64,000 bases of DNA. It comes from Malonomonas rubra DSM 5091. GTDB lineage: Bacteria > Desulfobacterota > Desulfuromonadia > Desulfuromonadales > Geopsychrobacteraceae. The notes below the pieces were generated by a model. The model was not told the DNA's origin and ran no database searches. It worked only from the letters and a program-made list of their open reading frames with translations. The DNA lies in NCBI RefSeq assembly GCF_900142125.1, contig NZ_FQZT01000009.1, positions 1 through 64,000 on the forward strand, in the 5' to 3' direction. Positions 63,570-64,000 of the stretch are shown here, piece by piece. Position 1 is the stretch's first letter; the number at the start of each line of letters is the position of its first letter. Both the position numbers and the translations under genes were made by a program.

Positions 63570-64000
63570 ATGTCTAGTTACGGTAAAAAATATGATGTCA
63601 TTGTTGTAGGGGCAGGGCATGCCGGGTGTGAAGCTGCTCTCGCTACAGCGCGGATGGGTTGCCTAACTCTTTTGCTGACCATGGGGTTAGACACGGTTGC
63701 TCAAATGTCCTGTAATCCATCAATAGGTGGTCTGGCCAAGGGACATCTGGTGTCAGAAATCGATGCTCTTGGTGGGGAAATGGGTCTGAATATTGATGCC
63801 ACCGGCATACAGTTCCGCCGACTTAATACAAAAAAAGGCCCTGCAGTTCGGGCAGGACGGGCACAAGCAGATCGTATGGCGTATAGTGCCCGTATGAAAT
63901 CAATCGTAGAAAAAGAACCGTTGCTTGATTTAAAGCAAGGAATGGTTGTCGATCTGTTGTCTGAGGCTGATCGGATAACAGGGGTGAGAATTCGTGAAGG
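63570..64000 (+). CDS. mnmG: tRNA uridine 5-carboxymethylaminomethyl modification enzyme MnmG, C-terminus beyond window
   Basis: The ATG at 63570 opens [20 protein letters not shown], a Rossmann FAD-binding start, followed by [20 protein letters not shown] and [20 protein letters not shown], all MnmG signatures. About 143 residues of the usual 620-630 are in the window. It works as a complex with MnmE. Confidence 0.96.
   Translation, partial: MSSYGKKYDVIVVGAGHAGCEAALATARMGCLTLLLTMGLDTVAQMSCNPSIGGLAKGHLVSEIDALGGEMGLNIDATGIQFRRLNTKKGPAVRAGRAQADRMAYSARMKSIVEKEPLLDLKQGMVVDLLSEADRITGVRIRE

Overview
The window looks like a chromosomal replication-origin neighbourhood from a Gram-negative, sigma-54-rich, anaerobic member of the Desulfuromonadales/Geobacter-type Desulfobacterota. 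This assignment is an inference. It rests on the gene order dnaA-dnaN-recF-gyrB-gyrA next to rpmH-rnpA-yidD-yidC-mnmE-mnmG, a selenocysteine formate dehydrogenase with tungstate uptake genes, a DUF3373-type porin, a FolE2-QueC pair, a Tol-Pal operon and several NtrC-class activators with matching -24/-12 promoters.

Left end (1-5.2 kb): a metal-stress module. A truncated permease of the YraQ/SO_0444 type and an ArsR/SmtB repressor are divergent from a ZraS/ZraR-like two-component system. A perfect sigma-54 promoter with an upstream 17-bp palindrome then drives a His-rich small lipoprotein, a membrane zinc-ribbon protein and a ZraP-like periplasmic protein. A terminator, a pair of REP-like repeat units and a solitary tyrosine integrase follow, ending beside tRNA-Sec.

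6.8-21.8 kb: a formate dehydrogenase island. Reading leftwards it has fdnG (selenoprotein with UGA and SECIS)-fdnH-nrfD-type subunit, an FdhD-MobA fusion, a Moco-type riboswitch with tandem terminators before tupC, a second Moco-type riboswitch before tupA-tupB-moeA-mobB, and finally selC (tRNA-Sec) with a strong terminator. One strand therefore carries the enzyme, its cofactor maturation, metal uptake and the tRNA needed to decode its active-site codon. A divergent response regulator/histidine kinase pair sits beside a sigma-54 promoter and a 14-bp-armed inverted repeat upstream of fdnG, and probably controls it.

21.8-31.4 kb: a mono-heme cytochrome, a DUF3373 porin, a CPA2 antiporter with CBS domains, and the tolQ-tolR-tolA-tolB-pal-cpoB cell-envelope operon.

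31.4-48.9 kb: mostly housekeeping genes. These are a DUF2064 transferase, folE2-queC, pyk, PBP1A, a glycerophosphodiesterase, a HlyIII-family protein, an EamA transporter, trmO, a small SAP-like protein, acnA, a cold-shock gene, a predicted pseudokinase, nth, an EEP-fold protein with altered catalytic residues, and a periplasmic cyclophilin.

48.9-64 kb: gpsA, a membrane TPR protein overlapping gyrA, then gyrA, gyrB, recF, dnaN and dnaA on the minus strand. DnaA-box-like sites lie on both sides of dnaA. rpmH to mnmG run on the plus strand, with a perfect parS site just before mnmG. Base composition falls sharply at the gyrB/recF boundary. No CRISPR array, rRNA or complete prophage was seen.
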